28,880 nucleotides of DNA from Butyrivibrio sp. (GTDB lineage: Bacteria > Bacillota > Clostridia > Lachnospirales > Lachnospiraceae), in NCBI GenBank assembly GCA_024688095.1, contig JAILEJ010000343.1, positions 1 through 28,880 of the forward strand. Reading direction: 5' to 3'. A model generated the notes under the pieces. It had not been told where the DNA came from. It made no database searches and saw only the letters and a list, made by a program, of their open reading frames with translations. Shown here one piece after another: positions 5,729 to 15,168 of the stretch. A program made the translations under genes and the position numbers. Each line of letters starts with the position of its first letter. Position 1 is the stretch's first letter.

Positions 5729-8386
5729 TTACTTAATCTGACCTTCAAGAACCTTTGCAGCTTCAGCTATAGCAGCATCAATTCCTGATGGATTCTTACC
5801 ACCAGCCTGTGCCATATTAGGACGGCCACCGCCGCCTCCACCTACAAGTGCAGCAATTCCTTTAATAAGGTTTCCAGCATGAGCTCCACTCTTTATAGCA
5901 CCATCTGTAGCCATAGCAACCATGTTAACCTTAGAATCAGCTTCTGATATCAGGACAATAACACCTTCAGAAAGTTTTGTCTTAAGCTGGTCTCCTAAAT
6001 CTCTAAGGCCATTCATATCTACGCCCTTTACGCTTGTTGCAAGAAGTTTTACTCCCTTGATTTCCTGTACCTGATCCATAACATCACCAAGAGCTTCCTT
6101 AGCCTGTGCGCTCTTAAGAGATTCATTTTCACTCTTTACTGCCTTAAGTTCCTCCTGAAGCTTTTTAATATGAGCTACAAGATCTACCGGATTAGTTTTA
6201 AGAAGAGCTGCTGCTTCTTTAAGTTTATTTTCCTGCTCTTCATGGAAATTAAGAGCATTAGAACCTGTAAGTGCCTCGATACGACGTACACCTGCAGCAA
6301 CACCGCCTTCTGAAACAATCTTGAACTGGCCGATCTGTGAAGTGTTCTTAACATGAGTACCACCACAAAGTTCAATAGACCAGTCACCCATATTTACAAC
6401 TCTTACATTATCAGAATACTTTTCACCAAACAGAGCCATTGCACCTGTCTTCTTGGCTTCTTCAAGAGACATTACCTTGGTATCAACACTAAGTCCTTCA
6501 AGAATCTTGGCATTTACCTTTTTCTCAACTTCATGTATTTCATCAGCAGTCATTGCCTGAGAATAACTGAAATCAAATCTGGTTCTATCACTATCCTGAT
6601 ATGATCCCTGCTGTTCTACACCATCTCCAAGAACCTCCTGAAGAGCTTTCTGAAGAAGATGTGTTGCAGAGTGATTTCTGCAGGTATTCATACGAAGAGT
6701 CTCATCAACCTTTAAACAGACTTTATCATTCTTTGAAACTGTTCCGCTAACAACCTCACCCACATGTCCAACTCTGTTATTTGGAAGTTTAATAGTATCA
6801 AGTACCTTAAACTCTCCATCAGGTCCTGAAATAATTCCCTTATCTCCAACCTGACCACCCATAGTTGCATAGAAAGGTGTATTTGTAACCACAATGGTTC
6901 CCTGAGCACCTGTCTCCAATCTATCTGCAAGATTATCACCTGAAGCAATAGCAATAACGCTGCTTTCATCAACAAGCTTTTCATAACCTGTAAATTCTGT
7001 TACTGCATTTTCATCAAGACTATCAAATACTGCACTGCTTCCAACAGATAACTTGGCTGAGAAATTCTGATTATCTCTTGCCTTCTGCTTCTGCTGCTCC
7101 ATAGCCTTATAGAAACCATCCTCATCAACAGAAATTGACTGTTCCTGCGCCATCTCTACTGTAAGTTCAAGAGGGAATCCAAATGTATCATAAAGATAAA
7201 AAGCTGAATTTCCATCAATAGTATTCTTATTATCTTCTTTTACAGCAGAAAGAATCTTATTAAGTTCTTTCATACCATTTTCAAGAGTACTTTCAAAACG
7301 TTCAATTTCTTTCTGAAGCTCCTGAAGAATAAAATCACGATTCTTTACAAGAAGTGGATAACTGTCGTTATATACTTCATCAATATATATTCCTGCTACA
7401 GCAAGAAGATTTTCTTTTTTAAGACCTAGAACTCTTCCATGTCTTACTGCACGACGGATAAGTCTTCTGAGAATATAGCCAGCACCTGTATTCGAAGGAA
7501 GAAGCTTTGCCTCATCTCCAATAAGCATTACAGAAGTACGAAGATGGTCTGCAAGAATTCTCATGGATTTTGTCTTAGTATCATCTGCTCCGTATTTTTC
7601 TCCGGATACCTTTTCAATATATGCAATAGCTGATGTAAAGAGGTCTGTCTGATAAACATCCTTTGTACCATTAAGGAATGCAAGTATTCTTTCAAGTCCC
7701 CATCCAGTATCTACATTTTTCTGCTTAAGTGGTGTAAGTGAACCATCATGATGCTTCTCATACTGCATAAATACATCATTACCAAGTTCTGTATATTTTC
7801 CACAATCACATCCAGGACCGCAATCCGGACCACAATCTGGAACATCAGCAATATAAAACATTTCTGAATCAGGACCACATGGACCATATTCGAGTCCCCA
7901 CCAGTTATCATCAGCAGGAAGATAATACACATTTTCCTTTTTGAAGCCTGATTCTATACGGCAAGCTGCTCCCTCTTCATCTCTTGGAGCATTCTCATCA
8001 CCTGCAAAAACAGTAGCTGCAAGATGATCTGCATCAAATCCAAATACCTGTGTCAATAATTCAAAACTCCACTGGCATCTTTCTTTTTTAAAGTAATCTC
8101 CAAGACTCCAGCTTCCCATCATCTCGAAGAAAGTAACATGGCTCTTATCACCTACAGAATCTATATCGTTTGTACGAACACATCCCTGAACATTGCAAAG
8201 TCTTGTTCCAAGAGGATGCTTCTGACCAAGTAAGTATGGCATTAATGGCTGCATACCAGCTACATTAAACAGAACACCCGTAGATCCATCAGATACAAGT
8301 GATACAGCACCTACATCTACGTGTCCTCTCTCTTTATAGAACTCAATCCATTGTTTTCTAAGTTCTTTTGAAGTAAATTGTTTCAT
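5729..8386 (-). CDS. alaS: Alanyl-tRNA synthetase
   Basis: This 885-residue, full-length class II synthetase attaches alanine to tRNA-Ala in the cytoplasm. The catalytic core is at residues about 1-240 (GMQPLMPYLLG, VRTNDIDSVG, HVTFFEMMGSWSLGDYFK); the tRNA-recognition region contains GAGYILRRLIRRAVRHGR. The editing domain has its zinc ligands in HSATH (about 570) and CGGTHV (about 675), which clear mischarged Ser/Gly. A coiled coil and the C-Ala domain with GGGGGGRPNMAQAGG complete it. The core carries a Cys-rich motif (CGPDCGPGCDCGKY) that I know from clostridial AlaS. The start is the ATG at 8386, seven bases after GAGG; a TTG two codons earlier is less likely. It follows glyS, with a notable hairpin between them. 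Confidence 0.98.
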   Translation of the reverse strand: MKQFTSKELRKQWIEFYKERGHVDVGAVSLVSDGSTGVLFNVAGMQPLMPYLLGQKHPLGTRLCNVQGCVRTNDIDSVGDKSHVTFFEMMGSWSLGDYFKKERCQWSFELLTQVFGFDADHLAATVFAGDENAPRDEEGAACRIESGFKKENVYYLPADDNWWGLEYGPCGPDSEMFYIADVPDCGPDCGPGCDCGKYTELGNDVFMQYEKHHDGSLTPLKQKNVDTGWGLERILAFLNGTKDVYQTDLFTSAIAYIEKVSGEKYGADDTKTKSMRILADHLRTSVMLIGDEAKLLPSNTGAGYILRRLIRRAVRHGRVLGLKKENLLAVAGIYIDEVYNDSYPLLVKNRDFILQELQKEIERFESTLENGMKELNKILSAVKEDNKNTIDGNSAFYLYDTFGFPLELTVEMAQEQSISVDEDGFYKAMEQQKQKARDNQNFSAKLSVGSSAVFDSLDENAVTEFTGYEKLVDESSVIAIASGDNLADRLETGAQGTIVVTNTPFYATMGGQVGDKGIISGPDGEFKVLDTIKLPNNRVGHVGEVVSGTVSKNDKVCLKVDETLRMNTCRNHSATHLLQKALQEVLGDGVEQQGSYQDSDRTRFDFSYSQAMTADEIHEVEKKVNAKILEGLSVDTKVMSLEEAKKTGAMALFGEKYSDNVRVVNMGDWSIELCGGTHVKNTSQIGQFKIVSEGGVAAGVRRIEALTGSNALNFHEEQENKLKEAAALLKTNPVDLVAHIKKLQEELKAVKSENESLKSAQAKEALGDVMDQVQEIKGVKLLATSVKGVDMNGLRDLGDQLKTKLSEGVIVLISEADSKVNMVAMATDGAIKSGAHAGNLIKGIAALVGGGGGGRPNMAQAGGKNPSGIDAAIAEAAKVLEGQIK

Positions 8387-8417
8387 TACCAAACCTCATT
8401 TCGCTACTATATTAATA

Positions 8418-8452
8418 TTTTTCAAAGTGCTTAAAATAAGCACTTTGAAAAA
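8418..8452. other. Perfect 16-bp inverted repeat between glyS and alaS
   Basis: Arms TTTTTCAAAGTGCTTA (8418-8433) and its exact complement (8437-8452) surround a 3-base loop. The T-tract lies on the 5' arm and the A-tract on the 3' arm on both strands. This is the reverse of an intrinsic terminator, where T follows the stem, so it is unlikely to terminate efficiently in either direction. It lies about 20 bases before the alaS ribosome binding site and could protect, process or attenuate the glyS-alaS mRNA. Confidence 0.8.
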
Positions 8453-8470
8453 CCAATCATAAACTAAATA

Positions 8471-9868
8471 TTAAAATGTGAATTTATCTGCAAAATATTC
8501 TTCAAGAGAATCAATAGCTACACGCTCCTGCTCCATTGAATCTCTAAATCTTACAGTAACCATACCATCTGTCTCAGAATCAAAGTCATATGTAATGCAG
8601 AAAGGAGTTCCTATTTCATCCTGTCTACGATATCTCTTACCGATATTTCCTCTATCATCAAATTCACAATTATATTTCTTTGAAAGCTTTTCAAATACTT
8701 TTTCTGCACCTTCGTTTAACTTCTTTGAAAGAGGAAGAACACCAATCTTAACTGGAGCAAGTGCAGGATGGAAATGAAGAACTGTTCTTACATCGCCTTC
8801 AGCAATTTCTTCTTCATCATAAGCTCCACAAAGGAATGCGAGTACAACACGATCAGCACCAAGTGATGGCTCAATTACATAAGGAATATATCTCTCATTC
8901 TTGGCATCATCAAAATATGTAAGATCTTCTTTTGAAGTTTCCTGATGTCTTGTAAGATCATAATCTGTTCTGTCAGCAATACCCCAAAGCTCACCCCATC
9001 CAAATGGGAAAAGGAACTCGATATCACTTGTTGCTTTACTATAGAAAGAGAGCTCTTCTTTATCATGATCTCTTACTCTCATCTCATCATCTTTCATTCC
9101 AAGAGACTTAAGCCAGTTTATGCAGAAATTTCTCCAATACTGGAACCACTCAAGATCTGTATCAGGCTCGCAGAAAAACTCAAGTTCCATCTGCTCGAAC
9201 TCTCTTGTACGGAAAGTAAAGTTACCAGGTGTGATCTCATTTCTAAATGACTTACCAATCTGACCAATTCCAAAAGGAATTTTCTTTCTTGATGTACGCT
9301 GAACATTCTTAAAGTTCACAAAGATACCCTGAGCTGTTTCAGGACGAAGATAAACTGTATTCTTTGCATCTTCTGTAACACCCTGAAATGTCTTAAACAT
9401 AAGATTAAACTGACGAATATCTGTAAAATTATGTTTTCCACAAGTTGGGCAAGGAACTTTGTTATCCTCGATGAACTGCATCATTTTTTCCTGACTCCAT
9501 CCATCTACACTTCCGTCAAGCTCAATATTATTTTCTGCAGCATAATCCTCAATAATCTTATCTGCACGGAATCTCTCATGACATTCTCTACAATCCATAA
9601 GAGGATCTGAAAAACCGCCAAGATGTCCACTTGCAACCCATGTCTGTGGGTTCATAAGAATAGCACAGTCTACACCTACATTATATTTATTTTCCTGTAC
9701 AAATTTCTGCCACCATGCCTTTTTAACATTGTTCTTAAGCTCAACACCAAGATTACCGTAATCCCATGTATTTGCAAGACCTCCGTATATTTCTGAACCA
9801 GGATAGATAAAACCTCTACCCTTTGCAAGTGCTATAATTTTCTCCATTGTTTTTGCGCTGTTTTCCAT
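8471..9868 (-). CDS. glyS: Glycyl-tRNA synthetase, single-chain type
   Basis: This 465-residue enzyme is the homodimeric alpha2 form, not the alpha/beta pair. It opens with the conserved MEKIIALAKGRGFIYPGSEIYGGLANTWDYGNLG. A zinc-ribbon-like insertion carries CRECHERF and CPTCGKHNF. Class II motif 2 is FRNEITPGNFTFRTREFEQME and motif 3 is EPSLGADRVVLAFL. A C-terminal anticodon-binding domain ends the protein. It charges tRNA-Gly. GGAAGG seven bases before the ATG at 9868 supports the start eight codons before the usual MEKI. No T-box or glycine-riboswitch-like leader fits in the 44 bases after the lipoprotein gene, so it is probably transcribed from further upstream. Confidence 0.98.
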   Translation of the reverse strand: MENSAKTMEKIIALAKGRGFIYPGSEIYGGLANTWDYGNLGVELKNNVKKAWWQKFVQENKYNVGVDCAILMNPQTWVASGHLGGFSDPLMDCRECHERFRADKIIEDYAAENNIELDGSVDGWSQEKMMQFIEDNKVPCPTCGKHNFTDIRQFNLMFKTFQGVTEDAKNTVYLRPETAQGIFVNFKNVQRTSRKKIPFGIGQIGKSFRNEITPGNFTFRTREFEQMELEFFCEPDTDLEWFQYWRNFCINWLKSLGMKDDEMRVRDHDKEELSFYSKATSDIEFLFPFGWGELWGIADRTDYDLTRHQETSKEDLTYFDDAKNERYIPYVIEPSLGADRVVLAFLCGAYDEEEIAEGDVRTVLHFHPALAPVKIGVLPLSKKLNEGAEKVFEKLSKKYNCEFDDRGNIGKRYRRQDEIGTPFCITYDFDSETDGMVTVRFRDSMEQERVAIDSLEEYFADKFTF

Positions 9869-9912
9869 GACTTTTCCTTCCTAACTTACATATTTATATG
9901 ATTTTTAATCAA

Positions 9913-10524
9913 TTATTTCTCAAGAATAAGATAAACATTTCCGTCTGAAGTTTCTGGTAATATCGCTTCACTGGACCCGTTAAGAGTTACCCCTGATGTC
10001 ATATACTTTATTTTATATGGTGTATCAATATTTGAATTATCTGCTGTAATAACTATATGCTGTTCAGACAAACTGCTAATATCCTCAGCAGAAACCTGCT
10101 CCCCGTCAGTATTGTAAAAATCAACTGACAAATCGTATCCTCTCATCAAAGCTTCAGATACTGTTCCATAAAACAATGCAATCTGATTAAAATGAGAATA
10201 ATTGGATGCTGAGCTATATTTCATAACCATCTTCACCTGTCCATCTTCCTGTGTCAGGTCTTCCAGAGAAGCGCATCCTTCACCATATTCTATATTAAAA
10301 GAACTAATTTCCGAATTTATCATTGTTCGTAGTTCTTCCAAATCATAATAATCCTGTTCAAAGCTATCTACCACTACACTTGTAATATTTTCTTCTTTGT
10401 CAATACTAATAGTAGAAACTTCAGCATCTGCAGGATTAAACGTCCCACATCCTACAAGTAGAAAACAAAAAAGCATCGCAGTGATAATTGTTTTTACAGT
10501 TTTCTTTTCAGATAACCTGTACAT
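9913..10524 (-). CDS. Small lipoprotein of unknown function
   Basis: This 203-residue protein starts at the ATG at 10524, six bases after GAGG. A short positively charged N-terminus (MYRLSEKKTVK) is followed by a hydrophobic stretch and the lipobox LVGC, with Cys26 as the predicted lipid anchor. The rest is polar, rich in Ser, Asp and Glu, with alternating beta-like segments (VYLILEK at the end). It should sit on the outer face of the cell membrane. I recognise no domain. It lies between recO and glyS with short gaps (58 and 44 bases), so it is probably expressed with them, but that says little about its job. Such small lipoproteins often evolve fast. Confidence 0.8.
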   Translation of the reverse strand: MYRLSEKKTVKTIITAMLFCFLLVGCGTFNPADAEVSTISIDKEENITSVVVDSFEQDYYDLEELRTMINSEISSFNIEYGEGCASLEDLTQEDGQVKMVMKYSSASNYSHFNQIALFYGTVSEALMRGYDLSVDFYNTDGEQVSAEDISSLSEQHIVITADNSNIDTPYKIKYMTSGVTLNGSSEAILPETSDGNVYLILEK

Positions 10525-10582
10525 TACCAACCTCTTTTTCTCACAATCCTATAATCAAAACAACACAATTATATCCAACTCA

Positions 10583-11254
10583 TTATAGTTTTTCAACATT
10601 ATTTTCAAGTGATGAAACCATTTCAAAGCTCTTCATCTGTCTGTCAATAAATCTTTTTCTGAAAATATCTGTAACATTCATCAGTTCATGAAGAATATCA
10701 TCTTTCACAGAAAACGTATACAACTTCTGAACAGAAGACTTAACTATAAAATCCATTGTATAAACTGTTGCATCCTGCCACCTTCTATCAAGTGGCGGTC
10801 CCGGATATTCACCTTCTATGCTAAGACTTTTTATCTCATATATGCATCTGACCAGTCTGTTATCAATTGAATCAGTTTCCAAAGCGCGAAGCGACATATA
10901 TAAAAGTCCCAGAAGCGCAGTATCTATATCATTCTCATGACAATAATAATCAGCAATCTCCAGGAAAAAAGTACCATAAATAGCTCCATCTAAATCCATT
11001 CTGAAACTTTCAAAATAATTTTGAATATCCGCTTCAACTATATTATAAGAAGTTCTCCCTGCATATAATTTAAATGTCCCGTAACAAAACGGTTCCACAT
11101 TACCCGAAAGCTTACCTGAAGGTTTTCTGGCACCCTTGGCAAAAGCTGTTATTTTACCAAGTTCTATTGTAAGAATGGTTACTACCCAGTCATAATCACC
11201 AACCGGTGCATGCTTTAAAACCATTCCCCTTACCTGAGTTAAATCATTTTGCAT
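10583..11254 (-). CDS. recO: DNA repair protein RecO, zinc-site cysteines missing
   Basis: This 223-residue protein has the RecO N-terminal OB fold (VRGMVLKHAPVGDYDWVVTILTIELGKITAFAKGARKPSGKL, then PFCYGTFKLYAG) and a helical C-terminal part. RecO works with RecR and RecF to load RecA on SSB-coated single strands and to anneal DNA. The region that usually carries the CxxC...CxxC zinc site reads EGEYPGPPLDRRWQDATVY here and has no cysteine pair. The protein is also slightly shorter than usual (about 240-250). Its ATG overlaps the era stop by one base (TGATG), so translation is coupled; era-recO is a common order. Confidence 0.92.
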   Translation of the reverse strand: MQNDLTQVRGMVLKHAPVGDYDWVVTILTIELGKITAFAKGARKPSGKLSGNVEPFCYGTFKLYAGRTSYNIVEADIQNYFESFRMDLDGAIYGTFFLEIADYYCHENDIDTALLGLLYMSLRALETDSIDNRLVRCIYEIKSLSIEGEYPGPPLDRRWQDATVYTMDFIVKSSVQKLYTFSVKDDILHELMNVTDIFRKRFIDRQMKSFEMVSSLENNVEKL

Positions 11255-12192
11255 CAGTTTCCTTTGATGTCATATCCAAAATTCTTCATTTGGGACATGT
11301 CATCTCTCCAGTCTTTTCTGACCTTTACCCAAATCTGAAGATTCACTCTACAGCCAACCATTTTTTCAATGTCTTTTCTTGCCTGTGTACCAATCTTCTT
11401 AATCATTGATCCCTTTTTTCCGATTATTATCATCTTATGAGAATCTCTCTCACAAATAATTGTTGCATTAATATCCATAATGCTGTCAGGATCGTATTCC
11501 TCATAGGAATCTGGTTCAAGCCCTCTTACCCTCATAGTCTCTACAGTAACTGCTATACCATGTGGCACTTCTTCTTTTAGTAATCTCAGAGCTTTTTCTC
11601 GTATTATTTCTCCTGCAATCTGTCTCTCAGGCTGATCTGTAATTGTATCCTCATCATAGAAAGGAGGACCAAAAGGAAGAAACTTTTTAATTCCTTCAAC
11701 AAGTGTATCGATATTTTCCCTCTTTTTGGCAGAAACAGGTATGATATCAGCAAAATCAAGCTTAGCCTTATAAGCTGCAATATATTTTTCAAGTTCTGAC
11801 TTTTCAACCGTATCAATCTTATTAATTACGAGAATTACGGGCTTTTTACAACTTCTAAGCTGTTCTATAATATACTGCTCTCCAGCACCTATAAATGTAC
11901 TTGGCTCGACAAGCCACAAAATCACATCCACCTCTTCCAGTGTACTCTTTGCAACCTTCAGCATATACTCCCCAAGTTTATTCTTACTTTCATGAATACC
12001 CGGAGTGTCAAGAAAAATCATCTGACAGGTATCATCTGTATATACTGTCTGAATTCTATTTCTTGTTGTCTGAGGTCTGTTTGAGGTTATGGCAATCTTC
12101 TGACCTATTATATTGTTCATCAAAGTTGACTTACCAACGTTTGGCCTTCCTATAAGTGTTATAAAGCCTGTCTTATAGCTGTTTATATCCAT
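11254..12192 (-). CDS. era: GTPase Era
   Basis: This 312-residue protein starts at the ATG at 12192, directly behind AAGGAA; an in-frame upstream reading only overlaps the peptidase gene. The GTPase motifs are GRPNVGKS (residues 15-22), PQTTRNRI (switch I), DTPG (62-65), NKID (124-127) and SAKK (154-157). The C-terminal KH domain has the GKKGSMIKKIG loop. Era binds the 3' end of 16S rRNA and acts as a late checkpoint in 30S assembly on the inner face of the membrane. It lies 10 bases after the M16C peptidase and overlaps recO by one base, so all three are coupled. Confidence 0.97.
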   Translation of the reverse strand: MDINSYKTGFITLIGRPNVGKSTLMNNIIGQKIAITSNRPQTTRNRIQTVYTDDTCQMIFLDTPGIHESKNKLGEYMLKVAKSTLEEVDVILWLVEPSTFIGAGEQYIIEQLRSCKKPVILVINKIDTVEKSELEKYIAAYKAKLDFADIIPVSAKKRENIDTLVEGIKKFLPFGPPFYDEDTITDQPERQIAGEIIREKALRLLKEEVPHGIAVTVETMRVRGLEPDSYEEYDPDSIMDINATIICERDSHKMIIIGKKGSMIKKIGTQARKDIEKMVGCRVNLQIWVKVRKDWRDDMSQMKNFGYDIKGN

Positions 12193-12202
12193 TCTGTTCC
12201 TT

Positions 12203-15142
12203 TCAATTATCTTTGCTATAGGCAAGGGTATCAATACTATCAAATATATCCTTGTCTTCTTCTATCTTTTCAGCACTACCAATTACACATACACAATCAT
12301 CTTCCATAAATGCATCTATATAATCAGCAAGCCCCCTTATTGTTTCCTGATTAGTTGCAAGAAGATCATCTCTGTCCTTCTGAACCTTTTCCATTGTTGT
12401 ATTGCTCATATAAGCTACAAGTCCATAAGTTCCCTTTGCAGAAGGAGTCTTTGGTGTATCAAGTTCACTTATTGCACCTATTATAAACTGAGTTATTGTT
12501 CTTTCATCAGCTTCAAAGTTCCTGATATATTCAGATGCCTTTTCAAATACTTCGATACTTCTTTTAAGATTAGGATCTCTATATGTTGAGAAGAAAGCAT
12601 CTCCGTTCTTGAAGTAAGTACTTCCGCATCCATAAGCACCTCCAAGAACTCTTATGTTTTTCCACAGATAATCATATCCCATCATAACCTTGAGAACTCT
12701 AAGTGAACCTGTATACTTAAGCCCCTTTGATACATAATTACCAGCTCTGCAAACATACTGAACCTGACCTGGTGTCTTAAATGCTTCATTAAGCTTTTCA
12801 GGATAAATCTCAAACCCTTTTGTTTCGATACTTTCAGTATGAAGAGCTCCTGTAAACTCACATGTAAGTTTCTCAATCTCTTCATAGCCCTTCTCATCTG
12901 CAGTATAATCAACCATAAGATTTTCAGGTCTGAAAATAATTTTTGATAACTGCGTAAGTTTATCAGTAAGGTCCTTTCTTACACTTTCATTATCAAAATT
13001 TGAAGCAAGCTTTGCAAACTGTCTATATGCTCTGATTCCACTCACACTGTCGGAAATATACATTGTAGGTGAAACATACGAAAGTCCATGGACAGCTGCT
13101 GTATGACTTCCTGAAGAAGCAAGATCTGACTCCATTCTTGAAACCTGTTCTTCAAGAATTTCTTTAATCCTCTTCGAATCATCCAGCTTAGAACTAAGAA
13201 TTATTTCTTTTACCAGCCTGAAACCTTCAGAAAGATTATTATAGAGGACTTTTACACCAATCTCAAAAGTTGTCTTATACTTATCCACATTATCAGAGTC
13301 AGTATATGTAGTTATTCCACCGGAAATTCCACCTGTCTTAATATTTATTTCATTAAAAAGATCTCCATACTTGTAATTCTCTGTATCCAGAAGTCCAAGC
13401 ACCTTTTTCAAAACTGTTGCATATGGAAGAAGTTCATTTGGAACCTTTGCCATATCAAATATAAAATTAAGATATCCAATTCCATTGGTAAAAATATCAT
13501 GGAATAGTACCTTTGTATCACCAGCTCTTCTTAACTCATACTTAAATGTATCAGCTTCCTTTCTCATATCAGCTCTTGTAAGAAGAGGAATCTTTGCAAG
13601 ATCTTCAGGTGCGTCAGGTTCTTCCTGATAAACCTTTAATTCCTTTGTTTCCCTTACAATCTTTTCTATCTCTTCTTTTGAAAGACTTTCCTTATAAGCT
13701 TTTAATTTAGCTGTAAGTTCAGCATCTTTCTTCTCTGTAAGACCTTTTTCTGGCTCCAGCAAAAGAACTGTCTTATGATTATTGTTAAGAATATATTTTT
13801 CAATAAGATTTTCAAAATAATGACCTTCCACCTCTTTCCTAAGCTCAGCAAAAGTGTCATTTGCCTCTACATGAATCCAAGGTTTCATATCATCATAAAG
13901 CCAGCTGTCGAGAACCTGTAAACCATAAAGAAGTCCCTTAGGAAACCTTCCAAAATCAGCTTCTCTGTATTTGAATTCATCATATGAAAGTCCGGCAAGA
14001 AGAGCCTTTTTATCAATTCCATTTTTTACCTGATCTCTAAGAATATCTTCAATTGTCTTAACAAATTCATCTTTCTGAGATGCATTGGCATTCTTTGCAA
14101 CAATAGCAAAAAGCGGCTGCTTAATTCCATTATCATAATCACTAAATACTTCCTGGCCAATACCCTTCTGTGTAAGAGCTGTCTTTATAACTGCTCCGGG
14201 AGCTGAACAAAGAGCATAATCAAGAACATCAAATGCAATATAAGTCTTTCTGTCAAGGCTTGTTCCTACGCTGCAATTATAGGTAAGGAAAGTATTATTC
14301 TCTTCAGATTCATCCTTCAAAATAGGATATCTTTTATGAATTTCCTTAGGTTCTTCAAATGCCTTCTGTGTACCTATTTCCGAATCTACTGTAAGAGAAT
14401 CAAACTTTGAAAGATATTCACGATCCATATAATCAAGCTTCTCTGCCATATCCATATTTCCATACAAATAAATATAGCTGTTTGAAGGATGATAATATTT
14501 CCTGTGAAAATCAAGATATTCTTCATAAGTTAGTTCTGGAATCACTTCAGGATCTCCGCCTGACTCAATTCCATATGTAATATCAGGATAAAGAGAGTTT
14601 TGTATCTCTCTGAAAAGTACATCATCTGATGATGAAAAAGCACCTTTCATTTCATTGTATACAACACCATTTATGGTAAGCTCTTTATCTTCAGCCTCCA
14701 TCTCATAGTGCCAGCCTTCCTGCTTAAAAATCTTTTCTGTCTTATAAATGTTAGGATAAAAAACAGCATCCAGATATACATGCATCAGATTCTGAAAATC
14801 TGTGTCATTGCAGCTTGCAACAGGATAAACTGTCTTATCCGGATAGGTCATAGCATTTAAAAATGTATTAAGTGATCCCTTTACAAGTTCAACAAAAGGA
14901 TCCTTGATAGGAAAGTCTTTAGAACCACAAAGTACAGTATGTTCAATAATGTGAGCCACACCTGTTGAATTTTTTGGTGGTGTTCTAAATCCAATATAAA
15001 ACACCTTATTGTCATCATCATTAGAAAGAAGAGCCAGTCTTGCTCCTGTTTTTTTATGCTTAACAATATAGCTTTCCGAATTAAGATCACTTATGGTCCT
15101 CTTTTCGAGAACCTCATACGCCTTTAAATCTTCTATTTTCAT
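12203..15142 (-). CDS. M16C zinc metallopeptidase (presequence-protease/insulinase family)
   Basis: This 979-residue protein has the inverted zinc motif HIIEH at residues 64-68, with His64 and His68 as ligands and Glu67 as catalytic base. A downstream acidic ligand candidate lies in NEMKGAFS (Glu164). The size and the four-domain layout, two M16 halves joined by a Glu/Lys-rich hinge near residues 480-520, match PreP-like M16C enzymes. These enclose and degrade short peptides. There is no signal peptide, so it should act in the cytoplasm. A strong GGAGG precedes the ATG at 15142. It lies 26 bases after the membrane protein gene and 10 bases before era. The physiological substrate is unknown. 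Confidence 0.93.
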   Translation of the reverse strand: MKIEDLKAYEVLEKRTISDLNSESYIVKHKKTGARLALLSNDDDNKVFYIGFRTPPKNSTGVAHIIEHTVLCGSKDFPIKDPFVELVKGSLNTFLNAMTYPDKTVYPVASCNDTDFQNLMHVYLDAVFYPNIYKTEKIFKQEGWHYEMEAEDKELTINGVVYNEMKGAFSSSDDVLFREIQNSLYPDITYGIESGGDPEVIPELTYEEYLDFHRKYYHPSNSYIYLYGNMDMAEKLDYMDREYLSKFDSLTVDSEIGTQKAFEEPKEIHKRYPILKDESEENNTFLTYNCSVGTSLDRKTYIAFDVLDYALCSAPGAVIKTALTQKGIGQEVFSDYDNGIKQPLFAIVAKNANASQKDEFVKTIEDILRDQVKNGIDKKALLAGLSYDEFKYREADFGRFPKGLLYGLQVLDSWLYDDMKPWIHVEANDTFAELRKEVEGHYFENLIEKYILNNNHKTVLLLEPEKGLTEKKDAELTAKLKAYKESLSKEEIEKIVRETKELKVYQEEPDAPEDLAKIPLLTRADMRKEADTFKYELRRAGDTKVLFHDIFTNGIGYLNFIFDMAKVPNELLPYATVLKKVLGLLDTENYKYGDLFNEINIKTGGISGGITTYTDSDNVDKYKTTFEIGVKVLYNNLSEGFRLVKEIILSSKLDDSKRIKEILEEQVSRMESDLASSGSHTAAVHGLSYVSPTMYISDSVSGIRAYRQFAKLASNFDNESVRKDLTDKLTQLSKIIFRPENLMVDYTADEKGYEEIEKLTCEFTGALHTESIETKGFEIYPEKLNEAFKTPGQVQYVCRAGNYVSKGLKYTGSLRVLKVMMGYDYLWKNIRVLGGAYGCGSTYFKNGDAFFSTYRDPNLKRSIEVFEKASEYIRNFEADERTITQFIIGAISELDTPKTPSAKGTYGLVAYMSNTTMEKVQKDRDDLLATNQETIRGLADYIDAFMEDDCVCVIGSAEKIEEDKDIFDSIDTLAYSKDN

Positions 15143-15168
15143 TTTGTTCCTCCAAAATTCTCTATGTA

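Noticed and set aside
6184..7932. Several open frames inside alaS in other frames
   Set aside because: They are shadows of a well-conserved 885-residue gene and have no ribosome binding sites or recognisable products.
8387..8470. T-box leader for alaS, or for glyS further upstream
   Set aside because: The 84 bases before alaS and the 44 before glyS are too short for a T-box, and no TGGNACC-type antiterminator bulge sequence is visible.
12193..12243. Upstream extension of era by 17 codons
   Set aside because: It overlaps the M16C gene and lies before the AAGGAA site; the 312-residue form matches the family N-terminus.
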